A DNA stretch of 64,000 bases, taken from positions 1-64,000 of the forward strand of contig PAPJ01000059.1 of assembly GCA_002709045.1 (NCBI GenBank), in the 5' to 3' direction. Source of the DNA: Planctomycetaceae bacterium. GTDB taxonomy: Bacteria > Planctomycetota > Planctomycetia > Pirellulales > Pirellulaceae. Positions 16,970 through 25,744 of the stretch are shown here, piece after piece (the stretch's first letter is position 1; every line of letters starts with the position of its first letter). Under the pieces are notes generated by a model. The model saw only the letters and a list, made by a program, of their open reading frames with translations, was not told the origin of the DNA and did no database searches. The position numbers and the translations under genes are program-made.

Positions 16970-18265
16970 ATGAGTAATATTCAATACTTTGGAGCGGTTG
17001 GTGATGGCAAGACCGACGATACTGAAGCAATCCTACACGCAATTGAGCAAGGCGATGGGCACGTTCGAATTCCGCCAGGCACCTATCGTATTACTCGTAC
17101 TATTGAAATTGACCTGACCGCCTCGGGTCCTTTTGGTATCACCGGAGCAGCCGGTGCAACCACAATTTTAATGGATGGTGCCGGGCCGGCGTTTCGATTC
17201 ATCGGAACGCATGGTGGCACAGGAGATCCGGGTTCCCGTAATGAACAGGTGATTCATACCGAACGCATGCCGATTATTGCTGACTTGAAAATCACCGGTG
17301 CTCATGAAGAAGCGGACGGTATCGAATGTATCAAGACATTGCAAATGGTCTTTCGCAATCTCTTAATTACAGAAGTCAGACACGGTATTCACTTAGTCGA
17401 ACGTAATCGCAATGTGATCATTACACATTGTCACATTTACTTTAATACCGGCGTTGGAGTCTATCTGGAGGACCTCAATCTTCATCAAATCAACATTAGT
17501 GACAATCATATTAGTTACAACCGCCAAGGGGGTATCCGCATCGAGCGTTCTGAGATCCGCAACCTGCAAGTTACTGGAAACGATATTGAATACAACAACT
17601 TCCGAGCCCATAAAGCCGAAGAGGAACCTACTGCTGAAATCTATATCGATACAACGGCCGACGGTGCGAGTGTGAACGAAGTAACGATTGCTTCAAACAC
17701 AATTCAAGCCACCAATAGTCTTGGCGGCTGTAATATCAGGATCGTGGAGTCTCGTGACGAATCCCGACCGCCAGGGCTCTTTGCAATTTCCGGCAATATC
17801 ATCGGTAGTCAGGAACACAATGTGCACCTTAGCGGGTGCTATGGAATCGTGCTTTCAGGTAATACTATCTACTCTTCTAGCGAACGTAATCTATGGATTG
17901 AAGACTCGAGTCAGATCACAGTCGGAGCAAATCTCTTCCGTCGTCACACTCCCAGCTATGGTTGTGGAGTGTTGTTGACCGGTAGTCAGAACATTCTGAT
18001 CAACGGTTGTACCTTTGAAGATGAAGCGGAAGGTGGCCAAAAATCCGGCTACCCACTCCTCGAAATCACTGACTCACAACGAATTACCATTTCCGGCAAT
18101 CAAATCATTAACAGCATCAAAGAAGGTGTGAAACTGACCGATTGTAAACAAATCAATCTGACCGGTAATACAATCGTTGATACGCGTGAAAAGCCGCTGA
18201 TGACTCAAACCGTGGCTCAATACGGGAATTGTGAAAAAATTCAAAGCAGCGGTGAGATGAACTAG
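16970..18265 (+). CDS. Right-handed parallel beta-helix (pectin-lyase-fold) protein, 431 aa
   Basis: The opening MSNIQYFGAVGDGKTDDTEA is the typical start of pectate-lyase/glycosidase-28-fold proteins (FGA-GDG-TDDT). It is followed by PPGTYRI and then many Asn/Ile-rich coils of about 22 residues such as ISDNHISYN, ITHCHIYFNTG and ISGNQIINS, matching parallel beta-helix turns. There is no signal peptide, so it is probably cytoplasmic, which is unusual for a polysaccharide lyase. Catalytic residues of a specific enzyme class could not be assigned. The duplicated flank indicates it was originally the immediate neighbour of the lipoyl-carrier gene, so it may belong to that cluster. Confidence 0.83.
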   Translation: MSNIQYFGAVGDGKTDDTEAILHAIEQGDGHVRIPPGTYRITRTIEIDLTASGPFGITGAAGATTILMDGAGPAFRFIGTHGGTGDPGSRNEQVIHTERMPIIADLKITGAHEEADGIECIKTLQMVFRNLLITEVRHGIHLVERNRNVIITHCHIYFNTGVGVYLEDLNLHQINISDNHISYNRQGGIRIERSEIRNLQVTGNDIEYNNFRAHKAEEEPTAEIYIDTTADGASVNEVTIASNTIQATNSLGGCNIRIVESRDESRPPGLFAISGNIIGSQEHNVHLSGCYGIVLSGNTIYSSSERNLWIEDSSQITVGANLFRRHTPSYGCGVLLTGSQNILINGCTFEDEAEGGQKSGYPLLEITDSQRITISGNQIINSIKEGVKLTDCKQINLTGNTIVDTREKPLMTQTVAQYGNCEKIQSSGEMN

Positions 18266-18268
18266 GAT

Positions 18269-19363
18269 TTACAAATCCAGCGCATCCAGATTATCGATCA
18301 ACGCATCCAGAGGATCGGCTGTAACCATCTGCTTAACCGGCTGTCGTCGATCCATACTGATATTTGCGAAATCCGCTCTCTCATTCTCAGATGCGTCATC
18401 CTTGGCAACCGGAGAACGACCGGCAAGCATCAGTTGCTCGTCCCGTTCACGGGAAGCCACATCCTGAGCATCGGGGGCACCGAATAATAGTGATAAATCA
18501 ATTTTCAAACCACCGGCATCAGCAGGTGCCCCTGCAATAGCAGGCGTTTTATGTTGCGGAAAGACAATCGCGTTCTCCGGACAGACTCGGCTGCAAGCCG
18601 GACACCCCTTACGACAGTTATCCGGCTGATCGACCAGAATCGTGTCCACTTTATCGACACCGTAAACGCCAAACAAGCAGAAGTCGATACATTCCATACA
18701 GTTTGTGCAACGGCTGAAGTCAATCACCGGATACCAGCGACGCGTCCCCGGATCCTGTACTTCTGTCACTCCGGGCTGTCCCAAAACCGGTAATAATCCA
18801 TTGCCAGACAATGCTGTATCATTAACCGGTTCCAGGAATCGTTCCAGAGCCTCCTGATTTGCCTTGCCCTGAATCCATTGAAGAAGATCTGACTGAGCTG
18901 CAATTCTGAGAACTTCTTCGACAAAGTCATTAGCTTGAGTACTAGCTCCAAATTCAAGACTATAAATCTTACGATCAGGCAACTCTAACTGACTAATGAC
19001 TCGTTCTTTATCTTCCTCGATTTCATCTTCAAGTTCATCTTCCAACTCATCCTCTTCAGGCATTTGACTCAGCAGTACATCCCCGACATGACCACAAATT
19101 CCATTGCGATCCATGATCCAATGACAGGAGCGTGAGTACAGCCAGGAAATCATCACAAAGTCACCTTCAATATGACTTAAGGCCTGATAACCTTCACTCT
19201 GAGTAGTGAGATCATAGAGATGAGGCATCACGACTACGTCCAGCTGTTCGTGTTCTGCCAACTGCGCAGCAACAGCCTCTTCCAATCCCCGTTTCTCAGG
19301 ATTGCGGCTTTGACCTTTCGAAATAATGACAGGTAGTCGCGGCATTGTTTTCTTACGAATCAC
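18269..19363 (-). CDS. Protein with two 4Fe-4S ferredoxin motifs, 358-364 aa
   Basis: Unknown function. The central region has two cysteine sets: CTNCMECIDFC and, about 30 residues on, CRKGCPACSRVCPENAI, which together can bind two [4Fe-4S] clusters as in bacterial ferredoxins. The N-terminal 150 residues look like an alpha/beta domain (MPRLPVIISKGQSRNP) followed by a strongly acidic Glu/Asp/Leu linker near 19020-19060. The C-terminus is disordered-looking. The start is either GTG 19363 or ATG 19345; the latter gives the cleaner N-terminus. Converges on the beta-helix gene with a 3-bp gap. Likely a cytoplasmic electron-transfer or redox-sensing protein. Confidence 0.75.
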   Translation of the reverse strand: MIRKKTMPRLPVIISKGQSRNPEKRGLEEAVAAQLAEHEQLDVVVMPHLYDLTTQSEGYQALSHIEGDFVMISWLYSRSCHWIMDRNGICGHVGDVLLSQMPEEDELEDELEDEIEEDKERVISQLELPDRKIYSLEFGASTQANDFVEEVLRIAAQSDLLQWIQGKANQEALERFLEPVNDTALSGNGLLPVLGQPGVTEVQDPGTRRWYPVIDFSRCTNCMECIDFCLFGVYGVDKVDTILVDQPDNCRKGCPACSRVCPENAIVFPQHKTPAIAGAPADAGGLKIDLSLLFGAPDAQDVASRERDEQLMLAGRSPVAKDDASENERADFANISMDRRQPVKQMVTADPLDALIDNLDALDL

Positions 19364-19452
19364 TCAAATCAAATTTAGCAGAACCTTTTATTCTACTCTC
19401 AAAAACAGGCTTCATAAAGCAATCGACTTCGGTCGTCATATACGAGATTGAT

Positions 19453-20139
19453 TCAGTGACTTGACTCTTCTTTTAAAGTCGGCCCGACTGACATTCCAAG
19501 ACCAACATAAATCAATGTATTGGGATGCTGTTTTTTCCACTCAAACCAGGTCGTTTTCACCGAAGGAAAACTCTTTAAAGGGATATTTCGGGCATCCTGC
19601 TCAAATCTTTTACCATCATAAAGAATCCACAAAGTTTCTCCGCTAAAACCGCCATTGCGAATTTCAGCCGTGGTGCCAGCTTTGTCATAGACGGCAATGC
19701 ACTCGGATTTATCACAGTAGGTAACCGTAAATTTCTGGCCACCCAGTTCATGATGAACAATATGCTGATCTATATCATTCATGCCGGCAAGTAAATAAGC
19801 ACAGGCATTTCCGTTTACCTCCACTCCAATCACATACTCATCTTCCGGGAATACAACTTCATCAGCCTGATAGAATTGAGCATTGTAGATTCCAGGCTCA
19901 TCCAATTCTTCCGGCGGACTTTCAGGCATCATTTCAGCTTCCAGCGACAACATTTCTTCTTCAGACTGAGGTGGCACCGGGGCGGGGCCTGAATTTACAT
20001 CTAATAAAATAAAAACAATCAGGGGGACGAAGATGATTACACCAGCCACCAGTACCCGGCGATTCTGCCAAATAGTTCTGACCTCAGGAGCTTGGCACTC
20101 TGACATATTATCTTCTGTTAAACTGGTTTCTGCTGTCAT
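19453..20139 (-). CDS. Single-pass membrane protein of unknown function, 228 aa
   Basis: A hydrophilic N-terminus of about 30 residues precedes one membrane span (VLVAGVIIFVPLIVFILLDV), after which about 175 residues lie on the far side. This part starts with a Pro/Glu-rich linker (PVPPQSEEEMLSLEAE). It contains a compact beta-rich domain with two Cys in VTYCDKSECIAVYD that could form a disulfide. No known domain recognised. It lies 89 bp upstream of the ferredoxin-motif gene on the same strand, and the two may form an operon. Confidence 0.7.
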   Translation of the reverse strand: MTAETSLTEDNMSECQAPEVRTIWQNRRVLVAGVIIFVPLIVFILLDVNSGPAPVPPQSEEEMLSLEAEMMPESPPEELDEPGIYNAQFYQADEVVFPEDEYVIGVEVNGNACAYLLAGMNDIDQHIVHHELGGQKFTVTYCDKSECIAVYDKAGTTAEIRNGGFSGETLWILYDGKRFEQDARNIPLKSFPSVKTTWFEWKKQHPNTLIYVGLGMSVGPTLKEESSH

Positions 20140-20257
20140 CTTTCTGTTACCCGCGTCCTGTAATCAAGAACCTCTATCATAGCATCGACTCAATCCGAAC
20201 TCGTGACACACTTCGATTGGAGTAACGGATTAAATTTCACAAAGGAACTTTATCACT

Positions 20258-21079
20258 ATGAGCCCGTGGAAAACCTGCCTCAACACATCCACGATCAAGA
20301 CAACACCGTTACTGGAAAAAATCCGAATCACAGCCGAAGCTGGTTTTGATGCCATCGAGTTATGGATCAATGACATATACCAATATATTGGTCGTGGGGG
20401 GGAAGCTGGTGATGTGGAATCTGCACTGAAAGATCACGGACTAACTATCCCCTGTATGATTGCTTTACGAGGCTGGGGGGAAGCGGTTGGTCAGGAATAC
20501 CGGATTATGCTCGAAGAAGCCCGACGCCGGATGGAACTGGCTGCCAGATTTGGCTCACCTTATGTCGTTGCCACCCCGCCCCGCGAACCATGTAATCTCC
20601 AGCAACTGACAGATCGTTACGGTGATCTACTGGAAATCGGACGAGATATCGGGGTAAAGCCAACGTTTGAATACATTAGTTTTTTTCAAGGCGCTCAAAC
20701 ACTGGATGCTGCCTGGCAAGTCGTGCAAAACGTCGGGCACTCTGATGCCACGTTAATCGCGGATGCCTTTCACACCTGGAACAGTCACTCTAATCAACAA
20801 CTGCTAGGGGAAATTCCGGGAAACCGCATCAGTCATTATCATATCGACGACGGTAATCCCGATGTTGCCCGTTATCAGCAGACCGATCCCGACCGGGTAA
20901 TGATTTCTGACGGCGTCATTGATTTAGAAGCGGAAATCGAGATGCTTCGTAAAATCGGTTATAACGGTATGATTAGCCTCGAACTATTTAATCCGGAATT
21001 ATGGCAACAGAACCCTCTCGAAGTCGCACGACTGGGTAAAAAAAGACTGGACGCCATCCTTCAAAATTCAACAAGTTAG
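20258..21079 (+). CDS. Sugar phosphate isomerase/epimerase-family TIM barrel, 273 aa
   Basis: Xylose-isomerase-like/AP-endonuclease-2-fold protein. The pattern AEAGFDAIELWINDIYQYIG near the start, VVATPPREP, TFEYISFFQGAQT, ADAFHTWNSH, HYHIDDGNPD and the late ISLELFNPELW follow the strand-end metal-ligand positions of the family (Glu, Asp, His). No signal peptide, so cytoplasmic. AAAGGAAC precedes the ATG. It is the first gene of a run with a sodium symporter, an exported protein and a Gfo/Idh/MocA oxidoreductase, so it probably interconverts an imported sugar or inositol-like compound. The exact substrate cannot be read from the sequence. Confidence 0.85.
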   Translation: MSPWKTCLNTSTIKTTPLLEKIRITAEAGFDAIELWINDIYQYIGRGGEAGDVESALKDHGLTIPCMIALRGWGEAVGQEYRIMLEEARRRMELAARFGSPYVVATPPREPCNLQQLTDRYGDLLEIGRDIGVKPTFEYISFFQGAQTLDAAWQVVQNVGHSDATLIADAFHTWNSHSNQQLLGEIPGNRISHYHIDDGNPDVARYQQTDPDRVMISDGVIDLEAEIEMLRKIGYNGMISLELFNPELWQQNPLEVARLGKKRLDAILQNSTS

Positions 21080-21097
21080 ATACAGAATACTTCATCT

Positions 21098-23215
21098 ATG
21101 GACACTGCAACACTAGAACTTGGGACACTCGACTACGTTATTTTCTTTGGGGCTCTGATCGGGGCAATGGCCATCGGCATGTGGGCCGGTCGTAAGGAAG
21201 ATACTTCCGAAGACTATTTTCTGGCCGGCAAAGGACTGCGCTGGTTTGGTGTCGCCGGATCCATTTTTGGCAGTAATGTCAGTGCCAACCATATGGTCGG
21301 TATGATGGGCGTCGGTTTCAGTATCGGCTTCGCCCAAAGTCACTTTGAAATTGGGGCCATTTTGGGACTATTATTGCTCTGTTTTGGATTTCTACCTGTC
21401 TATCGCAAGCTTAATCTTTATACACTCTCGGAATACCTTGGCAAACGTTATGACGATCGAAGTCGGGTCAGTTATGCACTGATTATGATTATCATCATGG
21501 CCGGTGTTCAGATGATACCTGCTCTATATATCGGTTCACGAACTATCTGTGAACTAATGGGCGGAGATGCTATTGTCAGTGAGGCCAGCAGTCCTGAAGT
21601 TACAGAAACCACGCTGCCTGCCACAGCAGAAGGAACCGTTGGTGCTCAATTAAAAGCCAAGCCATCGATGAAGCTGGTTTCCATGCCTCACTATACAACC
21701 TTTGTGATCGCGCTCGGATTGATTGCAGGTAGCTACACAATTCTGGGAGGGCTCAAGGCGGTTGTATACACCGACATCATCCAATCAGTGCTGATGCTGA
21801 TTGTTGGAATTGGTATTGCCATTCTGGTCTTCTCTCAATTCAGTTGGGGAGAAATGGTGGCTGCCAATGATACAGCGATTGCTGGAGGAGCTGTGGACAG
21901 GATGTCAATCTACCTGCCAACTCACCACCCGCAGCTCCCCTGGACCGGGGTACTTACCGGACTGATGTTCATGCACTGTTTCTACTGGGGGACGAATCAA
22001 TTCATCGTTCAGCGAGCATTAGGAGCGGTTAGTGACAAGGAAGCCCGAGTCGGAATCATTGCTGCTGGATTCCTCAAGCTACTCATTCCCTTCTTCTCGA
22101 TTGGTACCGGAGTCTGTGCCTACTTCCTGTTAACCAATGAAGATGGAGCAGCTGCCGTGGATGGAATCGCTCCGGATACGATTTTCCCGTATCTGGTTAA
22201 TCGCTATCTGGCTCCAATCGGTCTGGGACTAATTGGGCTGGTTGCAGCCGGTGTTATCGGGGCGATCCTTTCCTCAATCGACTCTATGATGAACTCTGCT
22301 GCCACGATCATTTCAGTCGACATCTGGAAACGATTTATAAATCCTCAGGCTGACGATAAAGAACTTATTTTTGTCGGAAAACTATCGATCGTTGCTTTGA
22401 TGATAAGTGCCATCCTGATGGCTCTGTTCATCATGAATCCGAACTCTGAAAGTAACTTCTTCCTAGACATTGCTAATTACCAAAATTACTTAACGCCAGG
22501 TTTGCTAGTTGCGTTTATCCTTGGCATTTTCTGGAAACGAGGGACAGGTACCGCAGCATTCGTTACCATCATCGCTGGTGTTGTCCTCTCGTGGGTCGTC
22601 GTTACTCTTTATGACACTGATGTGCCTCGCCCCCTGTATGACATCGCCCTCGATCGTGCTGAAGTAAGTGATTTCCATATTGGACAAATTCCCACCACCT
22701 ATGGAGATGTTGACGACATTCATTCAATGACCCTGGTCGATTTCAATTCATTCTTACAAAATAAGATCCGTCCCAATATTTCCTCGGTGCATGAAACCTT
22801 TGGCCCTACTCTAAACTTCTTCCATCGTGTGGTGTTTGTGATTGGGCTTTCTGTTTTGATATATGTGGTAGTTAGTCTCATGGGACAACCGAATCCGGAA
22901 AAGTCACAACTTACGTGGACAGCACTTGGTGGCCACGACCCTGCCCGTCTCAAGTACCTGGGAATACTATTCACTGGTTGCGTCGCCGCGTTCGCTATAT
23001 TGGCTTACCTGACCCATTTAGAAGTACTGACGCCATTACTGGCTGCCAGCCTGTCATTTTTGATTACGCTGCTGGCATATCTCCGTGAAGCTAACAAGAA
23101 ATATGACCCGGAAGAAAGTTCACTTACCAAAGTACAGTTCTTCTTTGGAAGTGACCTTGTGTATGCAGGTGTACTTGCCGGTTTGGCTATGTTCATGATG
23201 TTTTACTTCTTCTAA
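21098..23215 (+). CDS. Sodium:solute symporter (SSS family), 705 aa
   Basis: Large integral membrane transporter. The N-terminal GMWAGRKEDTSEDYFLAGKGLRWFGVAGSIFGSNVSANHMVG is the characteristic SSS opening, and GAILSSIDSMMNSAATIISVDIWKRF is the signature around the fifth core helices. About 14-15 hydrophobic spans are visible. The length exceeds a typical SSS protein because of an insert of about 60 residues after SRTICELMGGDAIV and another near 500-560. It follows the isomerase gene by 18 bp and precedes the exported protein by 24 bp. Expected to import a sugar or similar solute with sodium. Confidence 0.9.
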   Translation: MDTATLELGTLDYVIFFGALIGAMAIGMWAGRKEDTSEDYFLAGKGLRWFGVAGSIFGSNVSANHMVGMMGVGFSIGFAQSHFEIGAILGLLLLCFGFLPVYRKLNLYTLSEYLGKRYDDRSRVSYALIMIIIMAGVQMIPALYIGSRTICELMGGDAIVSEASSPEVTETTLPATAEGTVGAQLKAKPSMKLVSMPHYTTFVIALGLIAGSYTILGGLKAVVYTDIIQSVLMLIVGIGIAILVFSQFSWGEMVAANDTAIAGGAVDRMSIYLPTHHPQLPWTGVLTGLMFMHCFYWGTNQFIVQRALGAVSDKEARVGIIAAGFLKLLIPFFSIGTGVCAYFLLTNEDGAAAVDGIAPDTIFPYLVNRYLAPIGLGLIGLVAAGVIGAILSSIDSMMNSAATIISVDIWKRFINPQADDKELIFVGKLSIVALMISAILMALFIMNPNSESNFFLDIANYQNYLTPGLLVAFILGIFWKRGTGTAAFVTIIAGVVLSWVVVTLYDTDVPRPLYDIALDRAEVSDFHIGQIPTTYGDVDDIHSMTLVDFNSFLQNKIRPNISSVHETFGPTLNFFHRVVFVIGLSVLIYVVVSLMGQPNPEKSQLTWTALGGHDPARLKYLGILFTGCVAAFAILAYLTHLEVLTPLLAASLSFLITLLAYLREANKKYDPEESSLTKVQFFFGSDLVYAGVLAGLAMFMMFYFF

Positions 23216-23239
23216 TCTCATCTTAAGGAACCCTCTGAT

Positions 23240-24574
23240 ATGCTTAATCGTCGTGAAACATTAAAAGCGTTTGCTGCGGCGCCAATTTTTAGTTCACTGG
23301 CGTCAGTTGAAGCTTGGGGTGCGGAATTTGAGGCCCGTGAAAACAAACGGCCACGAGTGGCTGCGGTCTACACTTCCTTCACATATCGCAGTCATGCGCA
23401 TGTCATTCTGGAGAACTTCCTGCAACCCTATCTTTTCTGTGGTGAAGTCACGGATCCGGGAGTCGACGTGGTCAGTTTCTATCGTGATCAAACTCCGGAC
23501 GGAGATATGACAGATGCTGTCGCGAAAGAATATGGCATTCCTGTTTTCAAAACGATACGCGAGGCCTTGTGTGTTGGTAGTGAAAAGTTGGCCGTCGACG
23601 CTGTTTTATCCATCGGTGAGCATGGCAATTATCCGCGGAACGAATTTGGACAAGTCATGTATCCCCGCAAGCGATTCTTTGACGAGATCATTGCCGTAAT
23701 GAAAGAATCTAATCGCTTTGTACCGATATTCAATGACAAGCACCTCAGCTATCGATATGACTGGGCCCAGGAAATGGCCGAGACGGCGGAGCAGAACAAC
23801 GTTCCCTTTCTTGCCGGCAGCAGCGTTCCACTGGCTGAGCGGCGGCCAAACATTGAGATCAAAAAAGGTGCCAAGATCGAAGAGGCTGTATCGATTCATG
23901 GTGGTCCGGTGGAATCCTATGACTTTCATGCTCTGGAAGTACTGCAATCGATGGTAGAACATCGTCATGGCGGCGAAACCGGTGTTAAACGAATCACTTT
24001 TTATGAGGGTGAACAAGTCTATCAGGCCGCTCAGGCTGGCATTTTTGATTGGGAGCTTGTTGAAGCAGCAATGTTCGCTGAAACCGGAAAAATTGAAAAA
24101 CGGCTCGAGTCGATTGGTGATGAAGAAGCAATCACACCTCATGCAATTGTGCTCGAGTATGTCGACGGATTTAAGGCCACCGTCCTTCGAGCGGGTCGTA
24201 GCAGCACTCGTTGGAATTTTGCCTGCCGACTCAAAAATAAAAAAAACCTTCTGGCAACAAGCTTTTATGTTGGCCCGTGGGAAAATCGCAATCTCTTCAA
24301 AGCACTTTCACATGCAATACAGGTACACTTCAGAACGGGAAAACCGCCCTATCCGGTGGAGCGGACATTATTCGTTTCCGGCATTCTCGATGCTGCTATG
24401 AAAGCGCGTAAGGCAACGGGACATCCACTTCATACAAACCAACTCCACTATAAATATCAGGCGAACGACTTTTCAAACGTCCGTGAAAATGGAAAGTCCT
24501 GGGACATCATCACTGAAGATATTCCCCAACCGCCTGACTTCAATAACGGTACGCCCGCCAACGGAAAATCATAG
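23240..24574 (+). CDS. Tat-exported protein of unknown function in sugar operon, 444 aa
   Basis: The leader MLNRRETLKAFAAAPIFSSL is a twin-arginine-type signal ending near EAWGAE. The mature part starts PRVAAVYTSFTYRSHAH and has an alpha/beta pattern with VDAVLSIGEHGNYPRN and later SIHGGPVESYDFHALEVLQSM. It resembles a degenerate relative of oxidoreductase or TIM-barrel proteins, but no confident family was recognised. AAGGAACC lies upstream of the ATG. Its stop is directly adjacent to the ATG of the Gfo/Idh/MocA gene, so the two are probably translationally coupled. Confidence 0.7.
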   Translation: MLNRRETLKAFAAAPIFSSLASVEAWGAEFEARENKRPRVAAVYTSFTYRSHAHVILENFLQPYLFCGEVTDPGVDVVSFYRDQTPDGDMTDAVAKEYGIPVFKTIREALCVGSEKLAVDAVLSIGEHGNYPRNEFGQVMYPRKRFFDEIIAVMKESNRFVPIFNDKHLSYRYDWAQEMAETAEQNNVPFLAGSSVPLAERRPNIEIKKGAKIEEAVSIHGGPVESYDFHALEVLQSMVEHRHGGETGVKRITFYEGEQVYQAAQAGIFDWELVEAAMFAETGKIEKRLESIGDEEAITPHAIVLEYVDGFKATVLRAGRSSTRWNFACRLKNKKNLLATSFYVGPWENRNLFKALSHAIQVHFRTGKPPYPVERTLFVSGILDAAMKARKATGHPLHTNQLHYKYQANDFSNVRENGKSWDIITEDIPQPPDFNNGTPANGKS

Positions 24575-25597
24575 ATGTCAGGTGGTACGGAACTTAATTG
24601 GTCTATCCTCGGACTAGGACGATTCGGACGCATTCACGCTCGCACCTTACAGACAGTACGCGGTGTCCGCCTGCACTCAGCATGTAATCGCAATGAAGAT
24701 ATTTTACAGCACCATGCCGCAGAGCTTCAGTTGACAAAGATATCCACAACGGCAGCTGACATTCTTGCCGACTCTGAAGTCGACGTTGTATCGATAGTGA
24801 CCCACTGGCAGGATCACTATCAATTGACGCTCGATGCCCTCAGTGCCGGGAAGCATGTCTTTCTGGAAAAACCAATGGCTGCCACCGATACTCAAGCTCG
24901 AGAAATACTAGCTGCTTCCAAAAAATCAAAGGGACTGCTGATGGTTGGTCACATCTGTCGGTTTGACCCTCGTTACATTCTGGCCAGAGAGCGAATTCTT
25001 GCCGGGGAGATTGGTGAGATCACATCGATTCATGCGAAACGGAATTTGCCTGTTGCCCCGGCCAATATCCGTCTGGGAAAAATCCCTCCTCTTGTCGGAG
25101 ATGGCATCCACGATCTTGATCTGGCAATGTGGATGCTTGACCGCAAACCAAACTCCGTATTTGCTCGCAATATCAAAATTCATGACTTCACCTATCCGGA
25201 TGCCGGCTGGGCAATGTTTGACTTTAGCGACCCTGACAATTCAAGTGAGACATTAGTCGTAATCGAAACACACTGGGGTCTGCCGGAAACAACCGAAACA
25301 GTCATTGATGCACGCATGGAGATCATCGGGACAAGTGGGAAAATTAATATCGACTGCAGTCAAACAGGATTACATATTCAAGCTAAACACTCCCGCTATT
25401 TGGACACTTCCTACTGGCCTCAGATCGAATCTGAAACTTTTGGTGTGTTACGTAGCGAACTAGAATATTTTGCCAACTGCATTAAATCGGGCTCTGAAAC
25501 GTCAGTCATTACAAACGAGCAAGCCTGTGACGCTCTAGAAATGATTCTGCTGGCTCAAAAATCGGCTGATCAGCAACAGATGCTTGCAATCGTGTAA
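24575..25597 (+). CDS. Gfo/Idh/MocA-family oxidoreductase, 340 aa
   Basis: NAD(P)-dependent sugar or cyclitol dehydrogenase. GLGRFGRIHARTLQ at about 13-26 is the nucleotide-binding loop, VDVVSIVTHWQDHYQL and GKHVFLEKPMAAT carry the conserved EKP motif with the catalytic Lys, and GDGIHDLDLAMWML holds the second conserved motif (Asp/His). No signal peptide, hence cytoplasmic. It is the last gene of the isomerase-symporter-exported protein run. Likely reaction: oxidation or reduction at a ring carbon of an imported sugar. Substrate unknown. Confidence 0.88.
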   Translation: MSGGTELNWSILGLGRFGRIHARTLQTVRGVRLHSACNRNEDILQHHAAELQLTKISTTAADILADSEVDVVSIVTHWQDHYQLTLDALSAGKHVFLEKPMAATDTQAREILAASKKSKGLLMVGHICRFDPRYILARERILAGEIGEITSIHAKRNLPVAPANIRLGKIPPLVGDGIHDLDLAMWMLDRKPNSVFARNIKIHDFTYPDAGWAMFDFSDPDNSSETLVVIETHWGLPETTETVIDARMEIIGTSGKINIDCSQTGLHIQAKHSRYLDTSYWPQIESETFGVLRSELEYFANCIKSGSETSVITNEQACDALEMILLAQKSADQQQMLAIV

Positions 25598-25644
25598 TCT
25601 TAGCCTCCTTATATCCCCCAATTACTACTACTGGCCAAAACTAG

Positions 25645-25688
25645 TTTTATCACTTTAGCGGTTCACGCTATTGAGGCTATTGATAAAA
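25645..25688 (+). promoter_or_regulatory. Nested hairpin in the miaB leader
   Basis: TTTTATCA (25645-25652) pairs with TGATAAAA (25681-25688), enclosing a second hairpin TAGCG-GTTCA-CGCTA (25656-25670). The outer 3' arm covers an upstream in-frame ATG at 25688, which argues that translation begins at ATG 25745. Function unknown; a leader structure is possible. Confidence 0.4.
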
Positions 25689-25744
25689 TGGGATTTTGCC
25701 GACAAATTGAAAGGATAGCCTTAACGTTAGTGGGTCGAGAATTA

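Larger units (their letters stand above)
16808..17092. repeat. Right copy of diverged direct repeat flanking the cytochrome/DUF1552 pair
   Basis: A 285-bp counterpart of 12562-12861. It contains the carrier-gene remnant, a spacer 29 bp shorter than in the left copy, the conserved promoter, and the intact start of the beta-helix gene. The two copies differ by small indels, including four codons missing from the left copy of the coding part. Confidence 0.85.

Noticed and set aside
19015..19065. Repetitive acidic codons in the ferredoxin-motif gene
   Set aside because: Low-complexity Glu/Asp/Leu linker inside a coding frame; not a CRISPR or mobile repeat.
23606..24142. Minus-strand frame of 178 codons inside the Tat-exported sugar-operon gene
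   Set aside because: Fully inside a well-supported plus-strand gene with leader and ribosome site; no ribosome site or domain of its own.
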